Positions 54,601-62,850 of a DNA stretch of 64,000 bases are shown piece after piece. The number at the start of each line of letters is the position of its first letter. Within the stretch, counting starts at the first letter, position 1. Source of the DNA: Chitinophaga nivalis (GTDB taxonomy: Bacteria; Bacteroidota; Bacteroidia; Chitinophagales; Chitinophagaceae); assembly GCF_025989125.1 (NCBI RefSeq), contig NZ_JAPDNR010000001.1, positions 2,896,301 to 2,960,300 on the forward strand, in the 5' to 3' direction. The notes beneath the pieces were generated by a model that was not told the DNA's origin, searched no databases, and worked only from the letters and a program-made list of their open reading frames with translations. Position numbers and translations under genes: made by a program.

Positions 54601-54814
54601 CCCGCTCAATGGGTACGGTTACCTGTTGTTCTACTTCTTCGGCGGCACGCCCTTCGTAGGGCGCTACAATGATGACGTTGGTATCGGCAATATCCGGGTA
54701 TGCTTCAATTTTTAACTGGGTAAAACACCAGTAACCAATGACGGAAAGCACTACGGCAGCAATGATCACTGCCCAACGGTTACGTAAGGAGAATATAAGA
54801 ATGTTGCGAATCAT
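51698..54814 (-). CDS. CzcA-type heavy-metal efflux RND transporter (second system)
   Basis: A 1038-residue HME-RND pump. It opens MIRNILIFSLRNRWAVIIAA and has KIEAYPDIADTN and the membrane signature GAIDFGIIVDGACVMAEH, the DFG-x3-DG type linked to divalent metals. Length is typical. Its start overlaps the DUF190 gene stop by 4 bp. It follows the TolC-like, adaptor and DUF190 genes in that order. It is related to, but diverged from, the pump at 12.9-16 kb. Export of Zn, Co or Cd is the best guess. Confidence 0.9.
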   Translation of the reverse strand: MIRNILIFSLRNRWAVIIAAVVLSVIGYWCFTQLKIEAYPDIADTNVIIVAPYEGRAAEEVEQQVTVPIERALNNVPRVLDRRSRTIFGLSVVQLTFQDGTDDYFARQQVIERLSSVSLPPGVTTELAPLTTAVGEIYRYVVEAPPNYTPMQLRDLQDWVIRPAILQVPGIADVTTFGGPLKQFHILTAPDKLRKYNLTLQAVIDAVQKNNQNTGGNVIERGGQGFAVRGLGSVKSEKDIQNIVLTAVNGTPIYIRDVATVEVTPPPPSGVMGYAVPDEGIDKVGAPEGIILLRRGENPSEVLKALKAKMADITETELPDGIHLRVLYDRSFLINHSLETVSHTLFMGVSIVVIILVFFLGSIRSALVVTATIPFALLFAFILMRLTGIPANLLSLGAIDFGIIVDGACVMAEHLIRRYRNATEAEKKGGITGITMLAAQEVGREIFFSVTIIILAYTPILLMTRVEGKLFSPMALTLAFAVIGSMICALSLIPVLISFAYKKALSADKPMKPHHNVVLDFLERTYKKSLNFFLRFHKQTVIAAGIMILLLIGLGGKLGTEFLPELDEGSIFMRAFLPAGVTIQENAKIAPKIREIAARYPPVRYIITQTGRNDDGTDPFPTNRTEILIGLKNYKLWSDTISKKELVKRIQADLERNIPGASFNSGQPIIDQVMEIVTGSAADLAVSVVGDDLAMMRTKADSIANIVKATPGAASVNIEQEGTQAQLAININRENAARFGINVSDIQGMIEAAIGGMPVGTLYDGTKRYDIVIRYLPENRNSVEAIKALQIPSATGALIPMEQLADIRFIDGQTNIYRIDGKRMITVRTNVRGRDQGSFVSELQEKIAKQIKVPKGYDIIYGGQYENLERAGKQLSLTIPLTIVIVFVFLFMLFKSMKHTFVTMSCMLVALAGGIVALFIRGYHFNVSAGVGFVSIFGISVMAGVLLVSALNREMYRSPLTVRASVQKVAVDQFKAIMMMLVVAIIGLIPAAISSGIGSDVQRPLATVIIGGLTFTLLFTPVVIPPLYYWLERKPQGE

Positions 54815-55116
54815 GCCTCGAATGGGTCTACATGGTGAGTAATAATGAATCCACCTTTGTATTCCTGCCGCAGGCGGGTCAGTACATCCCGCACTTTGGC
54901 ATCTTCATCAATAAAGGTGATCACGATAGGGGGATCATCAAAAGAGAACATCTGATCCGGTCGTTTCATTTGCTGGTTGGCACCAAATCCCATGATGCCT
55001 TTATATACGGTAGCACCCTTTACCTTGTTCAGCAACAGCTGCTGCATGATAAACTCATACAGAGGACGGGTACCATAGAGATCGTCTTTGTCTATAAAAA
55101 TCTGAGCCTGTAACAT
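54811..55116 (-). CDS. DUF190 PII-like protein
   Basis: A 101-residue soluble protein. QAQIFIDKDDLYGTRPLYEFI, KVKGATVYKGIMGFGANQQ and DPPIVITFIDEDAKVRDVL are family features; the GIMGFG loop is diagnostic of DUF190. The fold is a PII/CutA-like trimer, which can bind small ligands. It lies between the adaptor and RND genes (11 bp and a 4-bp overlap), so it is part of the pump operon and may regulate the pump. The ligand is not known. Confidence 0.85.
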   Translation of the reverse strand: MLQAQIFIDKDDLYGTRPLYEFIMQQLLLNKVKGATVYKGIMGFGANQQMKRPDQMFSFDDPPIVITFIDEDAKVRDVLTRLRQEYKGGFIITHHVDPFEA

Positions 55117-55127
55117 AAAGCAGGGGT

Positions 55128-56201
55128 TTAGTATCCGAAAGAAATTCCTTTTAATTCCATGGCGCCGTCGGTGACTACGATATCACCTTCCTGCAGGCCG
55201 GTGTAGATCACTACGCGGTCTGCCACCTGGGCGCCGGTGAGCACCTCTCTCCGTTCAAAGGAGTGGGCCGCTTTTCCTTTTACGAATACATAGTTTTTGC
55301 CTTGTACGGTAATGAGTACACTTCTGGGAACAGACAAGGTATTGCCTTCGCTGACATCAAATTTTACGGAAGCAAACATGCCGGCCCGCAGTTGTTTTTT
55401 ACCATCCCGTACGCCTATACGTAGCTTCACCATGCGGGTAATGTTATCTACCACTTCACCAATATCTTCGATGGTGCCGGTAAAGGTTTCATTCGGATAA
55501 GAGGTAAACTGCAGGGTGCAGGTACTGCCTTCTTTTACTTTATTAACCTGGTTTTCGGGCATATCACAGATGATCCATACTTTACCGGGTTGTGCATGCA
55601 GCACTGCCTGCGGGTCGAAACCGGCCAGTTTCAGTTTGGACTCATGTTCTATGATCGCTGTTTTTTCGTTGGCCAGTTCTGTCTGTGCTACGGCTACATC
55701 CGTTTGTGCGGAGATCAGATCCGTTTTGGCAGTAGATACATCTTTACCGGTACCGGCGCCGTGTTCTACGAGGTCCTGAAAACGACTCAGCTCAATTTGT
55801 TTCTGGCTGACGATCGCTTTCTTCTGTTGGATGATGCTGGCTTTTTCCCGGATGTTGATGGTATGTTGCAGCATCTCTGTGTAGTTGGCGGTGAGGTCGG
55901 CATTGTCGAATAAGACGATGTTTTGTCCGAGGTCTTCCCGGGAAGGCACGATGGTGGCTACTACCCGGGCAGGAGCTGTGAGGGCCGTGTTGAGGTCACT
56001 TTTGGTGACTACGGCCGTATGGAAGTAACTCAGGGTAAGGCTGTCGGCCGGGAACTGAATGACGCGGCCACTGTCCTGTACGATGGGTTTATTGGAGGCA
56101 GGAGTGTTTTTTTTCTCCGGTTCATGGGAGCCGCATGATAATATTGCCAGGGAGATGCTGGCTATCATTAAGCCGGGTATAATGCGTTTCATCTGAATCA
56201 T
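55128..56201 (-). CDS. RND periplasmic adaptor lipoprotein (second system)
   Basis: A 357-residue membrane fusion protein starting with a lipoprotein signal (lipobox AILSC) after MIQMKRIIPGL. It has lipoyl and helical hairpin parts (SQKQIELSRFQDLVEHGAGT) and the beta-barrel region (NKVKEGSTCTLQFTSYPN, then GMFASVKFDV). The ATG at 56201 shares its A with the stop of the TolC-like gene (TAATG), so translation is coupled. An internal ATG at 56192 is possible. It joins the pump to the outer-membrane channel. Confidence 0.88.
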   Translation of the reverse strand: MIQMKRIIPGLMIASISLAILSCGSHEPEKKNTPASNKPIVQDSGRVIQFPADSLTLSYFHTAVVTKSDLNTALTAPARVVATIVPSREDLGQNIVLFDNADLTANYTEMLQHTINIREKASIIQQKKAIVSQKQIELSRFQDLVEHGAGTGKDVSTAKTDLISAQTDVAVAQTELANEKTAIIEHESKLKLAGFDPQAVLHAQPGKVWIICDMPENQVNKVKEGSTCTLQFTSYPNETFTGTIEDIGEVVDNITRMVKLRIGVRDGKKQLRAGMFASVKFDVSEGNTLSVPRSVLITVQGKNYVFVKGKAAHSFERREVLTGAQVADRVVIYTGLQEGDIVVTDGAMELKGISFGY

Positions 56202-57451
56202 TAGAGTTGATTAATTAATCCGGTTACATATAATAGTTGCAGGTAGCTTTTACGGTAGTCGTATAAAGCAGTGTAGTACATCTTTTCGGTATCGAACCAG
56301 GTACGTTGCGCTTCCAGGAAATCGATGATGGTAGTACCTCCGCGGGCGTAGGCGTATTTCACGGACTGTAATACCCAGGATGATTTGTCGAGGATATTTT
56401 TATACTTTTCCATGGTTGTTTTGTTGACCTGGTAAGTATTGTAGGCGTTACGTACTTCTGTTTGCGCCTGTTGCCGGGTCGCTGCCAGGGATTGTTCTGA
56501 TTGCTGGAGCAACAGTTTTGATTTTTTAATTTCTCCCTGGTTGCGGCTAAAAAACGGCAGGTCAATGGTACCGAAGAAACCGAAATAGGGTACTGTGTTC
56601 TGCGGATTATAAATCAGCCCCAGCTCCGGAACGGGATGAGCAAGGGACCGTTGCAGGCGGATGTTGCTTTTGGCGGCATCAATACTGGTTTGTGCCACCT
56701 GCATATCCGGCCGCTGTGCGTACGACAGGCGGGTAAGGCTATCCAGCTGCTGCACTACTTCCAGGGTAATCACCGGATCATCGGTATCGATGGTAAGGGT
56801 GTTGTTGCTGCCGGTGAGGAGCTGCAGGTTTTGTACTTCGTTGTTGTATTGCTGGGTAGCCTGTTGCAGCTGCAGGTGGTATTGCTCCGACAAGAGCTGG
56901 GTTCTGGCCAGGTCACTCTGGCTGATCACCTGGTTCTTCAACCGGACTTCCTGTGTGCTGAGGAGGCTGTCGATGTTGGTTTGCGCCTGGTTCAGGAGGT
57001 CGAGATTTACTTTACTGTACCATACGTCCAGCCATTTGTTGCCGGTTTCGGCCAGTACCCCCTGTTCGGTGCCCAGGTAGTTTTTCTCCGCCAGGGTCAC
57101 ATTTTTGTAGGCTACTTCCTGTTTGTATTTCCGTTGCCCGGCCAGCTGGAATGGTTTGGTGAGCTGCCACCATACCTGCCGGTTGTGTGCATTGGCGAAG
57201 TTGGTGTTGGCCGCAAAATTTCGGGCGTCCATGAGTTGCAATGTCTGATTATTCAGCACCGGATTGGGCCGCAGGCCGGCGGTAATGACATCGCTTTGTG
57301 CGATGCCGGTATTCAGGGTAGCGGGTTGCAGGAAAGGATTGTTTTGCTGTGCGGTGTGCAAGGCTTGTTTTAAAGTAAGGCCGGATTGCGCCTGCAGGCT
57401 GGTATACCAGCACAGGAAAAACCAGCAGCATAAAATGTTGTTTTTTAACAT
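56201..57451 (-). CDS. TolC-like outer-membrane efflux protein (second system)
   Basis: A 416-residue OEP-family protein with signal peptide (ends SLQAQ). LTLKQALHTAQQNNPFLQPA begins the first repeat; the later half ends with YARGGTTIIDFLEAQRTWF, the conserved end motif. Two long alpha-helical repeats form the periplasmic tunnel. It is the first gene of the second efflux operon and is coupled to the adaptor by TAATG. Confidence 0.88.
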   Translation of the reverse strand: MLKNNILCCWFFLCWYTSLQAQSGLTLKQALHTAQQNNPFLQPATLNTGIAQSDVITAGLRPNPVLNNQTLQLMDARNFAANTNFANAHNRQVWWQLTKPFQLAGQRKYKQEVAYKNVTLAEKNYLGTEQGVLAETGNKWLDVWYSKVNLDLLNQAQTNIDSLLSTQEVRLKNQVISQSDLARTQLLSEQYHLQLQQATQQYNNEVQNLQLLTGSNNTLTIDTDDPVITLEVVQQLDSLTRLSYAQRPDMQVAQTSIDAAKSNIRLQRSLAHPVPELGLIYNPQNTVPYFGFFGTIDLPFFSRNQGEIKKSKLLLQQSEQSLAATRQQAQTEVRNAYNTYQVNKTTMEKYKNILDKSSWVLQSVKYAYARGGTTIIDFLEAQRTWFDTEKMYYTALYDYRKSYLQLLYVTGLINQL

Positions 57452-57976
57452 ACCTGTCAGTTCGATTAATAATTATGATGGGAGCCGTTTGAGTCGTAAG
57501 ATGGTGGCCGGTGTAGTCCGGCGAATAAAAGGGCAGGGTGGGGTGTTGTACTGATTGCCTGCTGCCTGATGATCGTATCAATGATTGCGGATACATCAGG
57601 TGCTGCCAATGAGGGCAACATCGCCGGTAGTGCCTTGAGTGCTATATCGGTATCATGCGTGTTTAAAACGAAGAAATAAATTTATGGGTGCCTCTCTGTT
57701 CACAAATGGGAGGAAGCGATGTATGCTGTGTTTACGCGCTGCCTGCCGGTGCATTAAATCCCGGTTGAAGATAGACATAATTTTAAATACAAGGTATCAA
57801 TGGGTTATGTCGCCGGCCATAAAAACGAGGGAACCTGATTTGACTATAGCCGTGAGGGTTATTAAATAATTGTTATCCGGAAGACAGGCTGGCATTTATG
57901 CCGGCTGCTGCTGCGTATGCATCGCAGGTTGGCAGGTGGATACCGGGGGAGAAAAACAGGGGAGCGGCGGAACGGA
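57452..57976. other. 525-bp divergent intergenic region
   Basis: The space between the second efflux operon and the GT39 gene. A near-perfect hairpin (GCTGGCAT/ATGCCGGC) lies at about 57888-57905. No gene is supported; short frames lack motifs. The efflux operon promoter must be in the left part, but no exact TAnnTTTG was found on the minus strand. Confidence 0.45.
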
Positions 57977-58008
57977 TTTGTAAAAGATATTATATGCTCA
58001 TATATTTG
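57977..58008 (+). promoter_or_regulatory. Complete Bacteroidota promoter for the GT39 gene
   Basis: TTTG at 57977-57980 is followed by 20 bases and TATATTTG at 58001-58008, close to the consensus TTTG-N19-TAnnTTTG. Transcription would start near 58015, 19 bases before ATG 58034. An inverted repeat GTTAG-CTACAA-CTAAC (58008-58023) overlaps the start point. Confidence 0.7.
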
Positions 58009-58033
58009 TTAGCTACAACTAACTAAATATAAT

Positions 58034-59698
58034 ATGCATTCAAATAAAACCTTAAATGTCATATTGCTTTCGGTGATTGCCGCGCTTTTTTTTATACCCT
58101 TTTTGGGCAGGGTACATCTGTTCGACTGGGATGAAATAAATTTTGCGGAATGTTCCAGGGAGATGTTGAAACTGGGCGATTACACGCGGGTGTATGTAGA
58201 CTTTAAGCCGTTCTGGGAAAAGCCGCCGATGTTTTTCTGGATGCAAAGCCTGGCGATGCAATGTTTTGGCGTCAATGAATTTGCTGCCCGTTTTCCGAAT
58301 GCCATCTGTGGTATCGTAACGCTGGTGGTCATCTATCTGTGTGGTTCCCGGGTGTACGACCGGAAGTTTGGTTTGTTGTGGGCGCTGGCCTATGGCGGAT
58401 CTTTGTTTCCTAATATGTACTTTAAATCCGGTATCATTGATCCGTGGTTTAACCTGTTCATTTTCCTGTCGCTCTACTATTTCATTTTATATACCTGGAA
58501 GAGAAACGGGGTGGATAAAGAAGGTTTGAAAAAAACAGCGGTGACCTATGCGATCTGGTCCGGTATATATATGGGGCTGGCTATCCTGACCAAGGGACAG
58601 GTAGCGCTGATGATCTTCCTGATGGTACTGGGTGTGTATTTTATCTATAACCGGTTCCGTTTTTATTTTGGCTGGGGGCATGCTTTATTGTTCCTGGTAG
58701 TAGCCTCGCTGGTAACTGCCACGTGGTATGGTTATGAGACGGCAAAAAATGGTACCTGGTTTATTGCGGAGTTCATGAAATATCAATACCGTTTGTTTAC
58801 CACGCATGATGCCGGCCAGGAAGGTTTCTGGGGCTATCACTATGTGGTGTTGCTGATCGGTTGTTTTCCGGCGTCGCTTTTTGCGTTGCCCTCCTTTTTC
58901 CGGTCGCAGTACAGCAGCCGTTTTGACAAGGACTTTAAGGTATGGATGCTGATCCTGTTCTGGGTGGTTACTTTATTGTTTACCATTGTACAGTCCCGTA
59001 TCATTCACTATTCTTCTATGGCCTGGTTCCCGCTCACTTTCCTGGCTGCCTATACTTTCTACAAATGGGAACGGAAGGAGCTGAATTATAAAAAGTATGT
59101 AGGCGTACTCACGACGATCCTGGGTAGTATCATTGCCATTGTGTTGCTGGCGGTACCGCTGATCGGACTGAATATCAAAAGACTGATTCCTTATGTAAAG
59201 GATACTTTTGCGCAGGCCAATATGGCGGCGGAAGTGACCTGGAATGGTTCCGAAGGACTGGTGGGTATTATCATGGTATTGACCCTCATTGTTGGTATCC
59301 GGATGCTGAGAAAACGTAATTATGCCGGTGCTGCCTGGACGTACTTTGGCGGTACTGCGCTGGTGATTTTCCTGGCGGCAGCGATCATTGTGCCTAAAGT
59401 AGAAAGATATTCCCAGGGGGCGGCGATCGATTTCTTTGAAGCCAGACAAGGCGAAGATTGTTATGTAAAGGTATTGGGCTACTGGAGCTATGCGCCTTTC
59501 TTCTATACTCATAAAGAGAAGCCCACCAATGAAAATTCCTATAATGAAGAGTGGCTGCTGACCGGCAACATCGATAAGCCTGTTTATTTTGTGACCAAGG
59601 TAGACCGGGTGAATGATTACGCACAGTATACCTCTCTCAAGGAATTATACCGTAAAAACGGATTCGTATTCCTGAAAAGAGAACCGGTACAGCATTAA
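58034..59698 (+). CDS. GT39-family membrane glycosyltransferase (ArnT/PMT-like)
   Basis: A 554-residue polytopic inner-membrane protein. It has the first-loop signature FDWDEINFAECSREM (the acidic Asp-Glu of GT-C enzymes) and KPPMFFWMQ, then about a dozen hydrophobic segments and a C-terminal soluble part. This matches the GT39/ArnT-like family, which transfers a sugar from a polyprenyl phosphate carrier to a lipid or protein. The acceptor is not known; lipid A or a surface glycan is plausible. It has its own promoter and is followed by two terminators. Confidence 0.88.
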   Translation: MHSNKTLNVILLSVIAALFFIPFLGRVHLFDWDEINFAECSREMLKLGDYTRVYVDFKPFWEKPPMFFWMQSLAMQCFGVNEFAARFPNAICGIVTLVVIYLCGSRVYDRKFGLLWALAYGGSLFPNMYFKSGIIDPWFNLFIFLSLYYFILYTWKRNGVDKEGLKKTAVTYAIWSGIYMGLAILTKGQVALMIFLMVLGVYFIYNRFRFYFGWGHALLFLVVASLVTATWYGYETAKNGTWFIAEFMKYQYRLFTTHDAGQEGFWGYHYVVLLIGCFPASLFALPSFFRSQYSSRFDKDFKVWMLILFWVVTLLFTIVQSRIIHYSSMAWFPLTFLAAYTFYKWERKELNYKKYVGVLTTILGSIIAIVLLAVPLIGLNIKRLIPYVKDTFAQANMAAEVTWNGSEGLVGIIMVLTLIVGIRMLRKRNYAGAAWTYFGGTALVIFLAAAIIVPKVERYSQGAAIDFFEARQGEDCYVKVLGYWSYAPFFYTHKEKPTNENSYNEEWLLTGNIDKPVYFVTKVDRVNDYAQYTSLKELYRKNGFVFLKREPVQH

Positions 59699-59720
59699 GT
59701 TGCTGTCTGTAAAATGATAC

Positions 59721-59767
59721 GACGCCCCGGTCAGCAACGTTGTTGTTGACCGGGGCGTCACTTTTAT
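59721..59767 (+). terminator. Strong hairpin terminator 1
   Basis: GACGCCCCGGTCA (59721-59733) pairs with TGACCGGGGCGTC (59747-59759); inside, GCAAC and GTTGT extend the stem with one G-U pair, leaving only GTT as loop. CACTTTTAT follows. It ends the GT39 transcript. Confidence 0.8.
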
Positions 59768-59825
59768 ACAGCTATTAAGTATCCCGCCTGAAAGGAGGGG
59801 ACTGCATCGTCGCCCGTAAAACGGG

Positions 59826-59873
59826 AAACGCCGTGATCAGTAGCTTTGCTGCTGATCACGGCGTTTGCTTTAT
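59826..59873. terminator. Strong hairpin terminator 2
   Basis: AAACGCCGTGATCAG (59826-59840) pairs perfectly with its complement at 59852-59866; AGC/GCT extends it inside. It lies 21 bp after the end of the convergent oxygenase gene and suits that transcript, with GC-rich stem and A-rich flank. GCTTTATAA follows on the plus strand. Confidence 0.75.
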
Positions 59874-59887
59874 AAAAGCGGTTGTTC

Positions 59888-60742
59888 TTACTTCTTTTTC
59901 TTGCGGGAGAGGAAGCGGAGGAATTTACTCACCACTTTATCATTGGAGCCAAGCCATCCTTTGATTTCGGTGTAAACCGCCACCATCGCATTGTCCAGCT
60001 TCACCATGAGTTTTTTGTTGTCTTCACCCGGGCGTACCATGTAATGGGTGGCACGACGATAAGGCTGCGCTTCTTCGGTGTAATAATACAGGGCGATGGA
60101 TCTTCTGTTTCTGTCTTCCGGACAGGTAGTAGGTTCCGGATGACCGTGATAGGAGTCTGCATCAGTATTGAAAATTACACAGCGGTTGAAAATGGGCAAT
60201 ACTTTCTTCTCACAGGCTTTCATTTCGGTATCCCATAATTCCAGTTTACCACCCCAGGCTTCTTCCCAGTCTTTATTCAGGTACACCAGTACGTTTACCC
60301 GGCGTTGCCAGTGACGGTGATGCGGGTGTACGGTGAAGTCGGCATGGATATTCAGGAATCCGCCTCTTTTAGACTGGTGAATACCACCACCTTCCAGCAT
60401 ATCATCCTTTTTCAGGTTGGGGATGCCAGTCAGTGTACTGAGAAACTGCAGGAATTCCGGCGAGTTCAGCTCATTGATGGTTTGTTTGATGGTAGTAGGC
60501 AGCAGGTCCAGTTTATTCAGCCCCGCTTTATTTTCATTGTAATGAACATAGTTGATCCATCCTTCGGTTTCATTTAACCTGTCAAACTCCTGGTTGCATT
60601 TATCCAATACATCCGGATTCATGAAATCCTCCAACACGATATGAGGATAAGGACTGGCTGTCTGGTATTCGTTACTTATGCCGGCAAGTTGTGCATTCCA
60701 ATGATCGTAATCGAATAATTTTGTTTGTTGAGAGGTTTCCAC
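59888..60742 (-). CDS. 2-oxoglutarate/Fe(II) oxygenase, prolyl-hydroxylase-like
   Basis: About 284 residues with a 2OG-Fe(II) oxygenase domain. The iron ligands are in LNIHADFTVHPHHRHW (HxD) and DSYHGHPEP (distal His); RNRRSIALYYY carries the Arg that holds 2-oxoglutarate. The order and spacing match the prolyl 4-hydroxylase-like branch. The tail is very basic (LSRKKKK). The frame opens with TTG at 60790, but no ATG is in frame; GTG at 60742 is preferred because the domain starts soon after. Substrate may be a sugar or protein side chain. Confidence 0.78.
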   Translation of the reverse strand: METSQQTKLFDYDHWNAQLAGISNEYQTASPYPHIVLEDFMNPDVLDKCNQEFDRLNETEGWINYVHYNENKAGLNKLDLLPTTIKQTINELNSPEFLQFLSTLTGIPNLKKDDMLEGGGIHQSKRGGFLNIHADFTVHPHHRHWQRRVNVLVYLNKDWEEAWGGKLELWDTEMKACEKKVLPIFNRCVIFNTDADSYHGHPEPTTCPEDRNRRSIALYYYTEEAQPYRRATHYMVRPGEDNKKLMVKLDNAMVAVYTEIKGWLGSNDKVVSKFLRFLSRKKKK

Positions 60743-61296
60743 TTTGTGAATTTTAACATGACTTGGAAAAGAAGCATAAATATAAATCAAAAATTAATCT
60801 GTTATAGTGCCGGGCAAAAAACGGGAGGTATTTATGGGAAATTCTCTCTGCAGGCTGGACCACTACATATGGGGAAAAGTCTTCCCGTTACGTTTATTAT
60901 TGGTATTAAATTATTATCATATCTGTAAAATTAATATGCGTTTTGTTGATGAAATTTTCAAAGGCTTCATCCTCGCAGCTTTCGGCTGTTTTTAAAAACG
61001 ATTGAAGTTATCTTGGCACGAAATGTGTTTTAGGGTGGTCGTTAGTCCGGAGTCATTTAAAAAATATACCATCTTTTATTGGATCGTCCTGTTGTTATGA
61101 CTATGAGTATTGCCATAGTTTGCTAGAAGTAATCCCGGGAGTGAATGTTCCTGTTTTATCTGTTGACATTGTTATATATGAATCATGTTTATGCATGTAA
61201 AGGACCCTGGCATGTAGGAAAAATACCACTACTCATGTAAGCCGCAGTTGTAACGGCTATTGGTATGATTAATTATTAAGAAAAAACGAGACACCT
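60743..61296. other. 554-bp AT-rich intergenic region
   Basis: The possible 16-codon extension of the oxygenase (60743-60790) and the promoter of the response-regulator operon are in this region. ATAGTTTG at about 61113-61120 is one base off a -7 box. No gene or strong repeat is seen. Confidence 0.45.
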
Positions 61297-61677
61297 ATGC
61301 GTAATATTCTTTTGGTAGAAGATGATGAGTTTGTATGCAGAACCATTGAGATCATTTTAAGGAAACAGGCTTATACGGTTACCATTGCCAAAAACGGTCA
61401 GGATGCATTACAGTTTTTGAAGCAATCCACTTTTGACCTGGTCATCACAGACCTCATGCTGCCTTATGCGAATGGACTGGAACTGGTGAGTAAAATCCGC
61501 CATGAACTGCACCTGGGCATGCCTATCCTGGTATTGTCTGCTGTTACCCACGAAAAAACAGTAACGGAAGGTTTTGATATCGGTGTAGATGATTATCTGA
61601 AAAAGCCGTTTAACCCTGCTGAGTTAACATCCCGGGTAAACCGCCTGATTGAGCAAAAAGAAAAGCATACCCTCTGA
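61297..61677 (+). CDS. Stand-alone response-regulator receiver protein
   Basis: A 126-residue CheY-like single-domain protein with no output domain. Acidic pair in LVEDDEF, phospho-acceptor Asp in VITDLMLPYANG, Ser in LVLSAV and Lys in LKKPFNP are all present. It is 22 bp upstream of a HEAT-repeat membrane protein and is probably co-transcribed with it and a GT2 gene. It may control the glycosyltransferase by protein contact after phosphorylation by a kinase not in this window. Confidence 0.9.
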   Translation: MRNILLVEDDEFVCRTIEIILRKQAYTVTIAKNGQDALQFLKQSTFDLVITDLMLPYANGLELVSKIRHELHLGMPILVLSAVTHEKTVTEGFDIGVDDYLKKPFNPAELTSRVNRLIEQKEKHTL

Positions 61678-61699
61678 ACTAAATCATAGCCGTAATATA

Positions 61700-62848
61700 A
61701 TGAATGTCATGTCGTCGTTCCGCCAGTGGCTGGCGGACCTGATCTACTATTTTGCTTATTTCCCGCTGGTTATTCAGATTGCGATTCTGGTGAGCGTATT
61801 TGCCGTAGCTGGTACGCTGATAGCCTACATATATATGATGCTATACCGGTGGCGAAAGGAAAGACGCTCCCAAAAAGAGCAGCCGGTTCGGGAGCTGGGA
61901 GATGCCCTGTTGCTGGAACATATCGTTTATAAGTCTGTCAATACGCCTGGTGAGCCGGTGGCACTGCCACTGGCTGCATTTCAGGAGCTGCCCCTGTCAA
62001 CCGCCTGGGGCCGGGATATTTTTGTGAACCAGCTGCTGGAATACCGGATGAATTTCACCGGAGATATTCCTGATCTGCTCCGGCAGTTGTACCTGGAGCT
62101 GGGATTACATCAGCAGATGGCCGCAGCGCTGAAATCCGGCCGCCGCAAAGCCGTTATTGCCGCGTTGGTAGAACTGGCCGGCATGGGCGTATTGCTGGAG
62201 AAGGACTATATACTTACCCTCACCCGCAGCAAGGATAAATACATACGGGAAATGGCGCGCTGCTACATGGTACAATGTTCGCCTGATGCGCCGTTTGAAT
62301 TCCTGGAACAGGTACAGGAACCCCTGTTGCCATGGGAACAGTTTGAACTGTTCCGGATTATCTCGCTGCGGAAAGATATTCCCGTACCTGACTTTGCCAG
62401 ATGGATTGATCCGGCCTTTCATCCTTCTGTAGTAAGTCTTTGCCTGAAGCTGGCGACCTACTACCAGCAGCCCGCCGCTATCCCGGCGATTATCCGGTTG
62501 CTGGATACCCCCGACGAATCTTTAAGAGCAGCTGCCATCAACAGCCTCGGTAAGCTGATGGCCATCGAAGCAGAACCCCTGCTCATCGACAGGTATCCGC
62601 AGGAACCGGTTGCGGGTAAGCTGGAAATACTGAAAGCGCTGGGACGTATCGGTTCCGGACAGTACCTCGATTTCCTGCAGCAGGAGCTGGAACATACGGA
62701 TGAACCGTTGCTGATGAAACACGCTGCCCATTCCATTGTTGCACACCACGCGCTGGCGGGTGGGCTGATTAACCGCTTACAGCATTCACTCACAGGATCA
62801 AGACAACTGGTATTACAACACAGTCTTAATCCCCTGATTAAATATTAA
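61700..62848 (+). CDS. Membrane-anchored HEAT-repeat protein
   Basis: A 382-residue protein. ATG 61700 begins MNVMSSFRQWL; one helix follows at about 20-47 (YFPLVIQIAILVSVFAVAGT), then a basic linker, and HEAT-type helical repeats from about 70 to the end. Repeat features are clearest near the C-terminus: AIPAIIRLLDTPDESLRAAA, INSLGKLMAIEAEPLLIDR and ILKALGRIGSGQYLDFLQQE. These are protein-protein docking surfaces. The stop is 2 bp before the GT2 ATG, so both are co-translated. It probably links the receiver protein to the glycosyltransferase at the membrane. Confidence 0.82.
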   Translation: MNVMSSFRQWLADLIYYFAYFPLVIQIAILVSVFAVAGTLIAYIYMMLYRWRKERRSQKEQPVRELGDALLLEHIVYKSVNTPGEPVALPLAAFQELPLSTAWGRDIFVNQLLEYRMNFTGDIPDLLRQLYLELGLHQQMAAALKSGRRKAVIAALVELAGMGVLLEKDYILTLTRSKDKYIREMARCYMVQCSPDAPFEFLEQVQEPLLPWEQFELFRIISLRKDIPVPDFARWIDPAFHPSVVSLCLKLATYYQQPAAIPAIIRLLDTPDESLRAAAINSLGKLMAIEAEPLLIDRYPQEPVAGKLEILKALGRIGSGQYLDFLQQELEHTDEPLLMKHAAHSIVAHHALAGGLINRLQHSLTGSRQLVLQHSLNPLIKY

Positions 62849-62850
62849 TC

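Noticed and set aside
57639..57869. 76-codon frame between the second efflux operon and the GT39 gene
   Set aside because: Cys- and Arg-rich without motif; it looks like random translation of an intergenic region.
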